Positions 9,913 through 18,773 of a stretch of DNA of 64,000 bases are shown here, in pieces. The stretch spans positions 186,001 through 250,000 of the forward strand of contig NZ_VFYP01000002.1 in NCBI RefSeq assembly GCF_006443685.1. Direction: 5' to 3'. This stretch comes from Rhizobium glycinendophyticum. GTDB lineage: Bacteria > Pseudomonadota > Alphaproteobacteria > Rhizobiales > Rhizobiaceae. A program made the translations under genes and the position numbers. Positions within the stretch are counted from its first letter, which is position 1. Each line of letters opens with the position of its first letter. The notes under the pieces were generated by a model. It was not told where the DNA came from. It saw only the letters and a list, made by a program, of their open reading frames with translations, and made no database searches.

Positions 9913-12126
9913 TCAGAGGAAGCTCTGCGGATCGACATCCACCTGCACCTGGATCGAGCGACGCTCTTTCGGGCCTCTCTCCAGGAGACTGCGCACGAAG
10001 CCCTGCATGTCGCTGCTGCGTCGTCCATGCACCAGGAGGCGGAAGCGATGACGTCCTCGGATCAGGGCGAGCGGGGCTTCGGCGGGTCCGAGGATGGTGA
10101 TGCCCGGCTCGACCGGCGCGGTTTGCCGTAGCGCGCGCGCGTGGCCCTCGGCCTCGGCGCGCGTATCAGCGGAGACGATGATCGACACCAGACGGCCATA
10201 AGGCGGCAGTTGCGCCCGTTCCCGCTCGATGATCTCCCGCTCGTAGAAGGCCGTGGCATCGCCTGACACCAGTGCCTGCATCACCGGATGCTGCGGCTGG
10301 AAGGTCTGCATCAGACCAAGGCTCTTGCGACCGGTGCGCCCGGCGCGTCCCGTGACCTGAGAGAGAAGCTGGAAGGTGCGCTCGGCAGCCCGGGGATCAC
10401 CGTTGGAGAGACCGATATCGGCGTCGATAATGCCAACCAGCGTCATCAGCGGAAAGTTGTGCCCCTTGGCGACGAGTTGAGTGCCGATGACGATGTCGGC
10501 TTCCCCATTGGCGATCGCCTCAAGTTCGAGACGCAGCCGCTTGACCCCGCCGAGATCGGACGACAGCACCAACGTACGCGCGTCCGGAAAATGTTTCTCG
10601 ACTTCTTCCGCGATGCGTTCGACGCCGGGACCACAGGCGACGAGATGATCGAGGGTGCCGCATTCCGGGCATGCATTAGGCGTCGGCTCGTGATAGCCGC
10701 ATTGGTGGCACTGAATCTGGCCCCGGAACCTGTGCTCCACCAGCCAGCTCGAACACTGCGGGCACTGGAAGCGATGACCACAGACCCGGCAGAGCGTCAG
10801 AGGCGCATAGCCGCGACGGTTGAGGAAGAGCAAGGCCTGCTCGCCCCGCTCGACCGCCTTGCCAACGGATCGCAGGAGCACCGGGGATAGGAAGCCGCCG
10901 CGCTCCGGCGGGTGCCGGCGCATGTCGATGAGATGCAGGTCCGGCATCGCCGCATCGGCGAAGCGGGTCGGCAGGTGGATGCGGTGATACCGTCCGGCGA
11001 TGCAGTTGACCTGGCTCTCGACCGAGGGTGTGGCGGACACGAGAACAACCGGAAACTTGGCAATGCGGGCGCGGACCACCGCCATGTCGCGTGCGTTATA
11101 GAAGACGCGGTCTTCCTGCTTGAAGGCAGGGTCGTGCTCTTCATCGACGATGATCAGCCCCAGATTTTCAAAGGGCAGGAACAGGGCCGAGCGGGCACCG
11201 GCCACCACCCGGATTTCGCCCGTCGCTGCCTGCCGCCAGACCTTTTCGCGCGTCCGTGTCGCAAGATCCGAATGCCATTCGCCGGGTTTTGCGCCGAAAC
11301 GGTCCTGGAAGCGCTCAAGGAAATTGGCGGTAAGCGCGATTTCAGGCAGCAGGATGAGCACCTGCTTGCCCTGTTTAAGCGTTTCCGCGATCGCCTCGAA
11401 ATAGACCTCCGTCTTGCCAGACCCTGTTACACCATCAATCAGTGAGACGGAAAAACCACCATGGCGGATCTGCCCGCGCAACTCATCGGCCGCCTCCAAC
11501 TGCGGTCCGGCCAGCCGATGTTCCGCGTAGTCGGGATCAGGCATCGCGACGATCGGCGGGGGCGGCAGGAAGACCTGCTCGAAAACGCCCTGCCTGGAGA
11601 GACCGTCGATGACGCTGGTGGAAACCCCGGTTGCGTGGGCGAGACCACTTTTCGTCCAGGCCAGGCCGTCACTGGCGAGCGCCAGCACCTTCTGCCGCGC
11701 CGGCGTCATCTTCTCCGGCTGGTAGCCGCTGTAACGAAGGCCCTCGATCATCGGTTCCGGGTCGAGCGCGGCCGGCGCGCGCAACGCCATGCGGGCGACG
11801 TAGCCGGGAGGCGAAAGCGTGTAGCTCGCCACCCAATCGAGGAAGGCGCGCATGTCCTGATCGAGCGGCGGGCAGTCGAAGACCTTGGTGATCTCGCGCA
11901 ACTTCTTCGGATCAACGGTCGAACCGTCCTCGCCATCCCAGACGATGCCGACCACCTGGCGCGGCCCGAGCGGCACCTGGACGATCGCGCCCGGCTCGAC
12001 GGTGACATCATCGGGCACGGCATAGCTATAGGCAGTGGGCGCCGGCATGGGCACCAGCACCGGCACGACCTTGCGGCGCGGACTGTCGAAGAGTTCGCCA
12101 AAAAGGGTGTTCGAATCGTCCTTCAT
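9913..12126 (-). CDS. priA: Primosomal protein N' (replication restart helicase)
   Basis: This 737-residue superfamily 2 helicase reloads the replisome at collapsed forks. Walker A GVTGSGKT lies at 232-239 and the DEEH box at 328-331. Eight zinc-binding cysteines in paired CxxC arrangement occur at about 446, 449, 455, 458, 473, 476, 486 and 489. Further helicase motifs include VIGTQLVAKGHNFP and SQVTGRAGRTGR. The N-terminal DNA-binding domain (VVPVLVPMPAPTAYSYAVP) is present, so the protein appears complete. Proximity to the atp operon is typical of rhizobial chromosomes. Confidence 0.96.
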   Translation of the reverse strand: MKDDSNTLFGELFDSPRRKVVPVLVPMPAPTAYSYAVPDDVTVEPGAIVQVPLGPRQVVGIVWDGEDGSTVDPKKLREITKVFDCPPLDQDMRAFLDWVASYTLSPPGYVARMALRAPAALDPEPMIEGLRYSGYQPEKMTPARQKVLALASDGLAWTKSGLAHATGVSTSVIDGLSRQGVFEQVFLPPPPIVAMPDPDYAEHRLAGPQLEAADELRGQIRHGGFSVSLIDGVTGSGKTEVYFEAIAETLKQGKQVLILLPEIALTANFLERFQDRFGAKPGEWHSDLATRTREKVWRQAATGEIRVVAGARSALFLPFENLGLIIVDEEHDPAFKQEDRVFYNARDMAVVRARIAKFPVVLVSATPSVESQVNCIAGRYHRIHLPTRFADAAMPDLHLIDMRRHPPERGGFLSPVLLRSVGKAVERGEQALLFLNRRGYAPLTLCRVCGHRFQCPQCSSWLVEHRFRGQIQCHQCGYHEPTPNACPECGTLDHLVACGPGVERIAEEVEKHFPDARTLVLSSDLGGVKRLRLELEAIANGEADIVIGTQLVAKGHNFPLMTLVGIIDADIGLSNGDPRAAERTFQLLSQVTGRAGRTGRKSLGLMQTFQPQHPVMQALVSGDATAFYEREIIERERAQLPPYGRLVSIIVSADTRAEAEGHARALRQTAPVEPGITILGPAEAPLALIRGRHRFRLLVHGRRSSDMQGFVRSLLERGPKERRSIQVQVDVDPQSFL

Positions 12127-12213
12127 CGGCGTGCAACTTGCCCCCGCCGGCCCGGAAAGGAAACACTCTTGTGATAGAACAGCCGGCCTTCGAGCGCTAT
12201 CGCGACGCAGTTT

Positions 12214-12692
12214 CTAAGCGGGCAGACATTGCGGGATCAGGTGGAATATCTGCTCAAGGCTGTAGGCGTAATAGAGGCAGCCGGCGATGAAGATGATCCA
12301 GACGGCGATGACGCCCGCCATGCCGCCCGCACTGCGGCGTTTGAGCCTTCGCTCCCATCCGAAGCGCTCATCGGAAGAACCGTAGTACTCTTCCAGGAAG
12401 CGCAGGTAATCGCCGATCTTGAACACATGCCGCATCTGCAGGATGGAAAACAGCAGCCCCATGACTCCGAGGATGATCGGCACTTTCCAGAGCATGGAGA
12501 GTGCTTCGGTCGGAATATTCAGACAATCCGTTCCCCGACGGTCTTCGTGGAATTGGTCGCAAGCCACGCCACCATGGCCGCGGAAGCCACCGGCACGAAC
12601 TGGACCATCATGAATATCTTTTCGATCGAGTTGTTGATCTCGGCTCTGAGACACCTGTATTCCTCGAAGTGAAATTCATGTTTTGGATCCAT
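12214..12692 (-). pseudogene. Frameshifted small membrane protein gene
   Basis: Two reading frames look like halves of one protein. From the ATG at 12692, 57 codons give a soluble start (MDPKHEFHFEEYRCLRAEIN) and one membrane helix, then TGA at 12519-12521. The shifted frame continues with SMLWKVPIILGVMGLLF, a basic loop and another helix (AGVIAVWIIFIAGCLYYAY) to a stop at 12214. Joined, they make about 155 residues with three helices, which resembles small rhizobial membrane proteins starting with an EEY/LR.EI motif. The upstream part of the second frame, before about base 12525, has an implausible composition and looks like a shadow. A real frameshift mutation, an assembly error or two overlapping genes are all possible. 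Confidence 0.6.
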
Positions 12693-12826
12693 CGTCGCCC
12701 CGTTCTGTCATCAGAAGCTCTTGCCATGAGATAACAAGCAGAAAGAAGGAGCATGATAAAGTGCCAACTTCATGCAGAGCACTGCTGTTAGTGCTTCGGT
12801 AAGCAATCGCACGCCATCGTGGCCGA

Positions 12827-13777
12827 GTGGCACAACCTTTGAAGGCGCAAGAATTGATCCCGGCTGACGAAAGACTTCTCGGCGAGCGCGCCGCCTGGCT
12901 GGAAAGGCTTGGGGCGGAACGCCGCCTCTCCGGCAATACGCTGGAGGCTTATGAGCGCGATACCCGCCAGTTCCTGCAATTCCTGTCCGGCTACATCGGC
13001 GGCACGGTCCGTCTCGACGACGTCAAGGATCTGCGGCCAGCGGATCTGCGTGCCTTTCTCGCCTCTCGCCGGAAGGAAGGGGCCGGCGCCCGGTCGCTCG
13101 GACGCCATCTTGCGGGCCTTCGCTCCTTCCTGCGCTTCCTGGAGCGTAAGGGCCTGATCAATGCTGCCGGCGCGACGGCAGTGCGGTCTCCCAAGCAGCC
13201 GAAGTCCCTGCCCAAGCCGCTGACGGGCAGTCAGGCCGTCACAGTGGTCGACCGGAACACCCAAATGAACGAGGAACCCTGGATCGCTGCCCGCGATGCC
13301 GCCGTCCTCTCTCTTCTTTATGGCTGCGGTCTTCGCATTTCCGAAGCACTCGATCTCACCCCCACCGCCTTCAAAGCCGGTGCGACCAACCTGCGCATCA
13401 CCGGCAAGGGCGGCAAGACACGGCTGGTTCCGCTTCTGCCCGTCGTCGCCGAGGCCGTCGACACCTATCGCAAGCTCTGCCCCTATCATCTGGAGGACGC
13501 CGAACCGCTCTTTCGCGGCGCGCGTGGCGGCAAGCTTCAGCCGGCGATCATTCAGCGCGAGATGCAGCGCCTGCGCTCGGCCCTCGGTCTTCCCGATTCG
13601 GCCACGCCCCATGCGCTGCGCCATTCCTTTGCTACACATTTGCTCGGAAGCGGCGGCGATCTGCGCACAATCCAAGAATTGCTGGGCCACGCCAGCCTCT
13701 CCACCACGCAGATCTATACCGGCGTCGACAGCGCCCGTCTCCTTGATGTCTACGACCGCGCTCATCCCCGCGCCTGA
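12827..13777 (+). CDS. xerC: Tyrosine recombinase XerC
   Basis: This 316-residue tyrosine recombinase, starting at a GTG, resembles XerC, which acts with XerD at dif to resolve chromosome dimers. The N-terminal SAM-like core-binding domain (WLERLGAERRLSGNTLEAYE) is followed by a catalytic domain with R170 (YGCGLRISE), K194 (ITGKGGKTR), H262/R265 (HALRHSF), H288 (LGHASLSTT) and nucleophile Y297. All catalytic residues are present. No dif-like site was recognised nearby. The core-genome setting and the absence of other phage genes argue for the housekeeping enzyme rather than an integrase. Confidence 0.88.
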   Translation: MAQPLKAQELIPADERLLGERAAWLERLGAERRLSGNTLEAYERDTRQFLQFLSGYIGGTVRLDDVKDLRPADLRAFLASRRKEGAGARSLGRHLAGLRSFLRFLERKGLINAAGATAVRSPKQPKSLPKPLTGSQAVTVVDRNTQMNEEPWIAARDAAVLSLLYGCGLRISEALDLTPTAFKAGATNLRITGKGGKTRLVPLLPVVAEAVDTYRKLCPYHLEDAEPLFRGARGGKLQPAIIQREMQRLRSALGLPDSATPHALRHSFATHLLGSGGDLRTIQELLGHASLSTTQIYTGVDSARLLDVYDRAHPRA

Positions 13778-13851
13778 CCCGCGTTAACCAAGATCATTAA
13801 GCGAACGTGAGGATCGGCCCCTTTATTGTCCCGTTCCACACAGGAGATGTC

Positions 13852-14946
13852 ATGAATACGCACCGCTTCTATTCGCTGCGATCCGATCTGCCACGCCCCT
13901 CTGCGGCTGATCTGCTGCTCTGGCTCGCCGGTGCGCTGCCGCTCTTCCTGCTGGCCGCATTGGTGACCACGCTCCTTTCTCTGTCGCCGGCCCAGGCTTC
14001 CAGCGATATCGCATGCAACGGTCAGAACCTCCTGACCGTGATGGAGAAGGAAAATCCGGCAGAACTGAAGAAGATCCGCGACGAGGCGGCAAAGGTTCCG
14101 AACGGCAACGGCATTTTCTGGAAGATCGAAAAACCCGATATCGCTCCGTCCTGGCTGCTCGGCACCATGCACGTTACCGATCCCCGCGTCCTCACAATGC
14201 CATCAGGGGCACGGGAGGCGGCGGCGGCTGCCGATGCCGTTGTCATCGAATCGGACGAGATCCTCGACGAGCAGAAGGCGGGTGCGACGCTGCTGATGCA
14301 TCCCGAACTGACCATGTTTACCGACGGCACCAGCATCAAGGACCATCTTAATGCTAACGATCTGAAAACGCTGGAGGCAGGTCTCAAGGAGCGGGGCCTG
14401 GCGCTCGGCGCGGTCTCACGGATGAAGCCCTGGATCCTCGCCAGCTTCGTCGCTCTGCCGGCCTGTGAAATGTCGCGCAAGGCGGCCGGCGCATCCTTCC
14501 TCGACAAGCAGATTGCAGAAGACGCCGTGGGGTCTGGCAAAAAAGTGGTGGGGCTCGAAACCATGGTCGAGCAATTGCAGGCCATGGCAGATCTGCCGGT
14601 CGATTTCCACTTTCAGGCGCTGATCGAAACCATCGCGCTGGGCGACAAGATGGAAGACGTCACCGAAACCATGACCGATCTTTATCTGGATGGCGAGATC
14701 GGCATGACCATGCCGATGCTGAAGGCCGTTGCGCCCACGCCTGAAGGCGGCGACGAAAGCGCCTATGCCGCCTTCGAGGACCGCATCGTGCGCGACCGCA
14801 ACCTCGTGATGGCCAAGGGGAGCCTGCCGCTGCTGGAAAAGGGCAATGCCTTCATTGCCGTGGGGGCCCTGCACCTGCCGGGCGAAGAGGGCTTGGTCGA
14901 GCTTATCCGCAAGCAGGGCTTCACCGTCACGCGCGTCCCGGGCTGA
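13852..14946 (+). CDS. TraB/GumN family protein
   Basis: The ATG at 13852 has AGGAG six bases upstream and gives 364 residues. The N-terminal region carries a hydrophobic helix (residues 19-44, ending SPAQASS), so it is an exported or membrane-anchored protein. The family hallmark GTMHVTDPRV occurs after SWLL, and the C-terminal FIAVGALHLPGEEGLV segment is the second conserved block. TraB/GumN proteins are proposed metalloprotease-like (Tiki-related) enzymes, but the function in rhizobia is unknown. The stop codon lies in one arm of a hairpin shared with the convergent gene. Confidence 0.85.
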   Translation: MNTHRFYSLRSDLPRPSAADLLLWLAGALPLFLLAALVTTLLSLSPAQASSDIACNGQNLLTVMEKENPAELKKIRDEAAKVPNGNGIFWKIEKPDIAPSWLLGTMHVTDPRVLTMPSGAREAAAAADAVVIESDEILDEQKAGATLLMHPELTMFTDGTSIKDHLNANDLKTLEAGLKERGLALGAVSRMKPWILASFVALPACEMSRKAAGASFLDKQIAEDAVGSGKKVVGLETMVEQLQAMADLPVDFHFQALIETIALGDKMEDVTETMTDLYLDGEIGMTMPMLKAVAPTPEGGDESAYAAFEDRIVRDRNLVMAKGSLPLLEKGNAFIAVGALHLPGEEGLVELIRKQGFTVTRVPG

Positions 14947-14963
14947 CCGCCTGGCCTCAGCCC
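14940..14963. repeat. Hairpin containing both stop codons of convergent genes
   Basis: Seven-base arms GGGCTGA (14940-14946) and TCAGCCC (14957-14963) enclose a 10-base loop. The TGA of the rightward TraB-like gene sits in one arm and the TGA of the leftward DUF2867 gene in the other. There is no T-run. It could act as a weak bidirectional 3' end. Confidence 0.5.
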
Positions 14964-15427
14964 AACCGCGCCAGCATGGTGCGGACGATGAGCTTGTGGA
15001 ACGGAGTGATCGCGAGGATGTAAAATCGGCCGAACGAATTGTGCCGCTCAACAAGGGTCGTAATCGCAACTTTGCACACATGTGAACCTGCGGGCGCGAC
15101 GTCGAGCACGATGCGGAAGTCCAGATGTCTGTCGTGAAAGCCGAGCACCACTTGGTCGTATCGGGCGCTGACGACAGGAAACGCGCCCACGCGCTCGCCC
15201 TGCGCTATTCCCAGTTCGGCAGACTTTAGCCCGAAGTGAGCAACGATTCGGTTGCGAAGCGCCAGGAGAAGCTGCACCCAACGAGGCGAACGTCCGAACA
15301 GCCGATGCGCGATGTCGAGCGCACTTTCGGACTGTAGGCCGATCGCAATCGCATAACGATCGGCCCAATCCGCCAATGGCAGTGCCGGATGGGGCAGCGT
15401 CATGTGTTCAAGAGATACCTTCGACAT
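14957..15427 (-). CDS. DUF2867 domain protein
   Basis: This 156-residue soluble protein matches by eye the DUF2867 family, often annotated as SRPBCC-like or surfactin-like. Recognisable segments are HRLFGRSPRWVQLLLALRN, GFHDRHLDFRIVL, and the closing GRFYILAITPFHKLIVRTML. No catalytic residues are known for this family. GGGGG precedes the ATG. It follows the cytochrome b561 gene by 39 bases on the same strand, suggesting a two-gene unit. Confidence 0.75.
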   Translation of the reverse strand: MSKVSLEHMTLPHPALPLADWADRYAIAIGLQSESALDIAHRLFGRSPRWVQLLLALRNRIVAHFGLKSAELGIAQGERVGAFPVVSARYDQVVLGFHDRHLDFRIVLDVAPAGSHVCKVAITTLVERHNSFGRFYILAITPFHKLIVRTMLARLG

Positions 15428-15466
15428 ATTACGCCCCCAAGGCGGACCACCGCGGGGGCGCCGTCT

Positions 15467-15967
15467 TCAGCCTTTGGTCATACGCTGCGCAATCGGGGTC
15501 TTCCAGTAGAACTGGTGCACCAGCACTGCGGCAATATGAACCACGATCAGCACCCACATCAGGAGCTTCAATGGTCCGGCATGGACGAAGCCTGCGGTGT
15601 CGTTGCCGAAGTAATATTTGCCGATACCACTGAGCGGCAGGAGAATGAACAGCGCGTAGAAACTCCAATGCGCAATCTTCGCCGCGAGCCGCAGCACCGG
15701 AGGCTCCTCTGGCGGCGCGTCAGGCGCTCCACGCGTCAGGCGGACCACAAGCCGGATCAAGCCAAGACAGAGCACCGCGATGCCGACATAGGCATGGATA
15801 TTGGCAGACGAGAGATCCTCGGGCGACGGCACTTCGCCCCGCTCATAGGCTTCCGTTGCCTCTTCCATGGCGTCAGAAAAGATCAGGTTGAAGAGGATGA
15901 GAAGGGCCATCGTCCAGTGCAGAGCTTTCTGGAGGATGGAATAAGACGTGGGAGCGAGCGCGGGCAT
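15467..15967 (-). CDS. Cytochrome b561 family protein
   Basis: The ATG at 15967, preceded by AAAGG, gives 166 residues. Four membrane helices carry the histidines typical of bacterial b561 proteins: H17 (LQKALHWTMALLILFN), ANIHAYVG, KIAHWSFYALF and VVHIAAVLVHQFYWK near the end. These would bind two b-type hemes, and the protein would move electrons between the quinone pool and acceptors such as oxygen or superoxide. An acidic loop (EEATEAYERGE) separates helices 1 and 2. A strong sigma70-like promoter with an overlapping dyad lies about 100 bases upstream. Confidence 0.88.
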   Translation of the reverse strand: MPALAPTSYSILQKALHWTMALLILFNLIFSDAMEEATEAYERGEVPSPEDLSSANIHAYVGIAVLCLGLIRLVVRLTRGAPDAPPEEPPVLRLAAKIAHWSFYALFILLPLSGIGKYYFGNDTAGFVHAGPLKLLMWVLIVVHIAAVLVHQFYWKTPIAQRMTKG

Positions 15968-16014
15968 GGTTTGCCTTTCGTCAATTGGGAAGGAGGCATT
16001 GCGCACGCATGATA

Positions 16015-16047
16015 AAGGCCGCCGCTTGGGGAGCAAGCGACGGCCTT
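16015..16047 (-). terminator. Hairpin between lpd and the cytochrome b561 gene
   Basis: The arms AAGGCCG-C-CGCTTG and CAAGCG-A-CGGCCTT form a 13-bp stem with one mismatch, followed leftward by TTTATC. It may end the TCA-operon transcript after lpd. However, it lies downstream of the promoter at 16060-16088, so it would also sit in the leader of the b561 mRNA, where it could act as an attenuator. Confidence 0.45.
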
Positions 16048-16059
16048 CAATCTTACCGA

Positions 16060-16088
16060 AATATAATATTTGACCTATGTCAGGTCAA
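16060..16088 (-). promoter_or_regulatory. Sigma70-like promoter with operator dyad, for cytochrome b561
   Basis: Read leftward, TTGACC (16088-16083), a 17-base spacer and TATATT (16065-16060) form a near-consensus promoter. The inverted repeat TTGACCT-GACAT-AGGTCAA (16088-16070) covers the -35 box and part of the spacer, the position expected for a dimeric repressor or activator. It points at the b561 gene starting at 15967 and begins just six bases after the lpd stop. Confidence 0.55.
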
Positions 16089-16093
16089 CCGCA

Positions 16094-17500
16094 TCACATG
16101 TGCAGCGGCTTGAAGAAGGTCGCCAGCGCCGCTTCCTTGACGGCTTCCGACATCGTCGGATGGGCGTGGCAGGTGCGACCGAGATCTTCGGACGAACCAC
16201 CGAACTCCATCAGCACCGCGGCCTCATGGATCATCTCGCCGGCACCGAGCCCGATGATGTGCACGCCGAGAACACGGTCGGTGTCCTTGTCGGCGAGAAC
16301 CTTGACGAAGCCCTCGGAGGCGAGCATGGCGCGGGCACGACCATTCGCCGTGAACGGGAACTTGCCGACCTTGTAGGCCACGCCTGCGGCCTTCAGCTCT
16401 TCCTCGGTCTTGCCGACAGAGGCGACTTCCGGTTGGGTGTAGACGACGCCCGGGATGACGTCATAGTTCACATGGCCATGCTGGCCGGCGAGGATTTCGG
16501 CCAGCGCCACACCCTCGTCTTCCGCCTTGTGGGCGAGCATCGGGCCCTTGACCACGTCGCCGATCGCATAAATGCCGGCGACATTGGTACGGTAGTGACC
16601 GTCGATTTCGACGCGGCCACGATTGTCGAGCGCAACGCCGGCTTCTTCGAGGCCGAGACCAGCCGTGTAGGGCTTGCGGCCGGTGGCAACGAGCACGACA
16701 TCGGCTTCGAGCGTCTGGGCTTGACCGCCCTTAACCGGCTCGAACGTCACCTTCGCGCCCTCACCCGACTTCTCGACACCGGTCACCTTGGCGCCGAGGT
16801 TGAACTCGATGCCCTGCTTGGCGAGGATGCGCTGGAACTGCTTGGAGACTTCGCCGTCCATGCCGCCGAGGATCGTGTCGAGATATTCGACAACGGTCAC
16901 CTTGGCACCGAGACGCGACCAGACCGAGCCGAGCTCAAGGCCGATGACGCCGCCGCCGACGACGATCATCCGGGCCGGCACCTTGTCGAGCGCGATGCCG
17001 CCGGTGGACGACACGATGATCTTCTCGTCGATCTCGACGGCAACGCCGGGAATGCCGGCAACGTCGGAGCCGGTGGCGATGACGATGTTCTTGGTTTCGA
17101 GGACCTGGACTTCACCGGCATCGTCGGTGACCTGCACCTTGCCGGCGCCGAGGATCTTGCCGGTGCCCTGGATGCCGTCGATCTTGTTCTTCTTGAACAG
17201 GAAGGCGACGCCCTCGACGTTGGACTTCACGGTCGCGTCCTTGTGCGCCATCATCTTCGGCAGGTTCAGCGTCGGTGCGCCGACGTCCACGCCGAGATCG
17301 CCCATGCCATGGGCGGCATGGTGGAAGACTTCCGAAGCATGCAGCAGGGCCTTGGACGGGATGCAGCCGATGTTGAGGCAGGTGCCGCCATAGGTCGCGC
17401 GCTTCTCGACGACTGCGACCTTGAGACCGAGCTGGGCCGCCTTGATCGCGCAGACATAGCCGCCGGGGCCCGAACCGATAACGATGACATCATAAGACAT
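16094..17500 (-). CDS. lpd: Dihydrolipoamide dehydrogenase (E3)
   Basis: This 468-residue flavoprotein reoxidises dihydrolipoamide in 2-oxoacid dehydrogenase complexes, reducing NAD+. Visible are the N-terminal FAD motif [21 protein letters not shown], the redox disulfide [13 protein letters not shown], the NAD-binding [15 protein letters not shown] and the C-terminal active-site HAHPTMSEA. As the last gene of the mdh-suc operon it most likely serves the SucA/SucB 2-oxoglutarate dehydrogenase. It is separated from sucB by three genes not usually considered part of the complex. It starts 24 bases after the SDR gene. Confidence 0.96.
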   Translation of the reverse strand: MSYDVIVIGSGPGGYVCAIKAAQLGLKVAVVEKRATYGGTCLNIGCIPSKALLHASEVFHHAAHGMGDLGVDVGAPTLNLPKMMAHKDATVKSNVEGVAFLFKKNKIDGIQGTGKILGAGKVQVTDDAGEVQVLETKNIVIATGSDVAGIPGVAVEIDEKIIVSSTGGIALDKVPARMIVVGGGVIGLELGSVWSRLGAKVTVVEYLDTILGGMDGEVSKQFQRILAKQGIEFNLGAKVTGVEKSGEGAKVTFEPVKGGQAQTLEADVVLVATGRKPYTAGLGLEEAGVALDNRGRVEIDGHYRTNVAGIYAIGDVVKGPMLAHKAEDEGVALAEILAGQHGHVNYDVIPGVVYTQPEVASVGKTEEELKAAGVAYKVGKFPFTANGRARAMLASEGFVKVLADKDTDRVLGVHIIGLGAGEMIHEAAVLMEFGGSSEDLGRTCHAHPTMSEAVKEAALATFFKPLHM

Positions 17501-17524
17501 GGGATTTTCCTTCGTTTTCGGCGG

Positions 17525-18274
17525 TTAACGGCCGCCGCTGACATTCAAGATGGCGCCTGTGACATAGGAAGCCTGAGGGGAAAGCAGATAGAGCACGCTG
17601 TCGGCCACCTCATCGGCCGTTCCGGGCCGCTGCATCGGGACCATGGGCGCGAGATCACGGGCACGGTTGGGCAGGCCGCCGGATGCGTGGATGTCTGTGT
17701 CGATGATGCCTGGGCGGACGGCATTGACCCGGATGCCCTCGCTCGCGACCTCGCGGGAAAGCCCCACGGTAAAAGTATCGATGGCGGCCTTCGCCGCAGC
17801 ATAGTCGACATACTGGCCAGAACTACCGAGCACGGCGGCCATGGACGAGATATTGACGATCACGCCACCCTGCCCGCCATGTTTCGTCGACATGCGCTTC
17901 ACCGCTTCCGTGGCGCAGCGGATCTTGCCGATCACATTGACGGCGAACATGCGGTCGAGCCGCGCACGGTCGAATTCCTCGACCCGCGCGGTGACATCGA
18001 CGACGCCGGCATTGTTGACCAGTGCATCCAGTCGGCCACGGCGATCGACGGCGGCAAAGATCGCGGCGATCCCTTCTTCGGTCGCCGTGTCAGCCTGCAC
18101 GACGTCAGCTGCAGCGCCAGACTTCTGACACTCTGCCGCCACGGCCTCCGCAGCCGCTTTGTCGGAGCGATAATTGACCAGCAGGTCGTAACCCTGAGCA
18201 GCAGCCTTCCTGCAGACTGCAGCGCCGATACCTCGGCTGCCACCGGTCACGAGAAGGAGGGGACGGCTTGTCAT
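17525..18274 (-). CDS. SDR family oxidoreductase
   Basis: The ATG at 18274 overlaps the TGA of the preceding gene in the form ATGA and has AAGGGA eight bases upstream, so this start (249 residues) is preferred over in-frame ATGs further up. It is a classical short-chain dehydrogenase/reductase with the cofactor motif VTGGSRGIGAAV, NNAGVVD, the catalytic-serine region NISSMAAVLGSS and the YVDYAAAK active-site motif. The C-terminus ends VTGAILNVSGGR, as in FabG-like enzymes. The substrate is unknown. Its place between sucB and lpd is maintained by tight coupling. Confidence 0.9.
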   Translation of the reverse strand: MTSRPLLLVTGGSRGIGAAVCRKAAAQGYDLLVNYRSDKAAAEAVAAECQKSGAAADVVQADTATEEGIAAIFAAVDRRGRLDALVNNAGVVDVTARVEEFDRARLDRMFAVNVIGKIRCATEAVKRMSTKHGGQGGVIVNISSMAAVLGSSGQYVDYAAAKAAIDTFTVGLSREVASEGIRVNAVRPGIIDTDIHASGGLPNRARDLAPMVPMQRPGTADEVADSVLYLLSPQASYVTGAILNVSGGR

Positions 18275-18765
18275 GCGGCACATCCCTTGAATTCGAAGAC
18301 ATCCCAAGGGCTCGTTTCCAGCCCCTTGCCCGCCGACGAGGCGATGACGGACGGCCCGAAACCCGGCAGGAGCAGCGCGTCGGGTGCATCCGCACCTTCC
18401 GGCGGCAACAAATCGACATGGCCGGTCTTCGTGTCGATACCGTAGACGATACCCTTCCAGACGGTGCAGGCGGCGAGATCGGCCCCCGTCACGTCGCCCT
18501 CAGGGCAGTTATTCATCAGCATGCCGACAGGGCGTTCGATCTCCGGGTCGTACATGACGTGGCCGCTGAGTTTCAACTTGCCGATTGTCGTAGAGAAGCC
18601 ATGGGTGACCGGCGTATTCTCGCCGCTTGCAGCTGCAAACACGAGTTCGACGCCGGTTTCGGCTTCCCTATAGGTGGCTTTTTCGATTCGGCAATCGGCA
18701 GCCAGGGACGCGTAGGGCAACGCGAGCGCAGCAAGCAGAACCGGTGCTCCAACCGTCGCGCCCAT
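18271..18765 (-). CDS. Conserved secreted protein of unknown function
   Basis: This 164-residue protein starts with a probable signal peptide (cleavage after ALALPYASLAA), leaving a mature domain with about four cysteines (in AADCRIEKATY, MNNCPEGD, AACTVWKG and the terminal FKGCAA). This suggests a disulfide-stabilised periplasmic protein. I do not recognise a family. It lies 8 bases after the MAPEG gene and is translationally coupled to the following SDR through ATGA, inside the TCA operon between sucB and lpd. Confidence 0.75.
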   Translation of the reverse strand: MGATVGAPVLLAALALPYASLAADCRIEKATYREAETGVELVFAAASGENTPVTHGFSTTIGKLKLSGHVMYDPEIERPVGMLMNNCPEGDVTGADLAACTVWKGIVYGIDTKTGHVDLLPPEGADAPDALLLPGFGPSVIASSAGKGLETSPWDVFEFKGCAA

Positions 18766-18773
18766 GCCTCACC

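Noticed and set aside
12827..13777. XerC-like recombinase as a sign of a mobile island
   Set aside because: The flanking genes are core, no attachment repeats, tRNA or phage genes were seen, and the protein fits chromosomal XerC.
13784..13800. TTAACCA followed by TTAA upstream of the TraB/GumN-like gene
   Set aside because: The spacing between the two TTAA elements is 9, not 7, so it does not fit a full CtrA site.
16070..18445. A 791-codon plus-strand open frame opposite lpd and the SDR gene
   Set aside because: It is a shadow of lpd and the SDR gene, with no ribosome binding site or recognisable motif.
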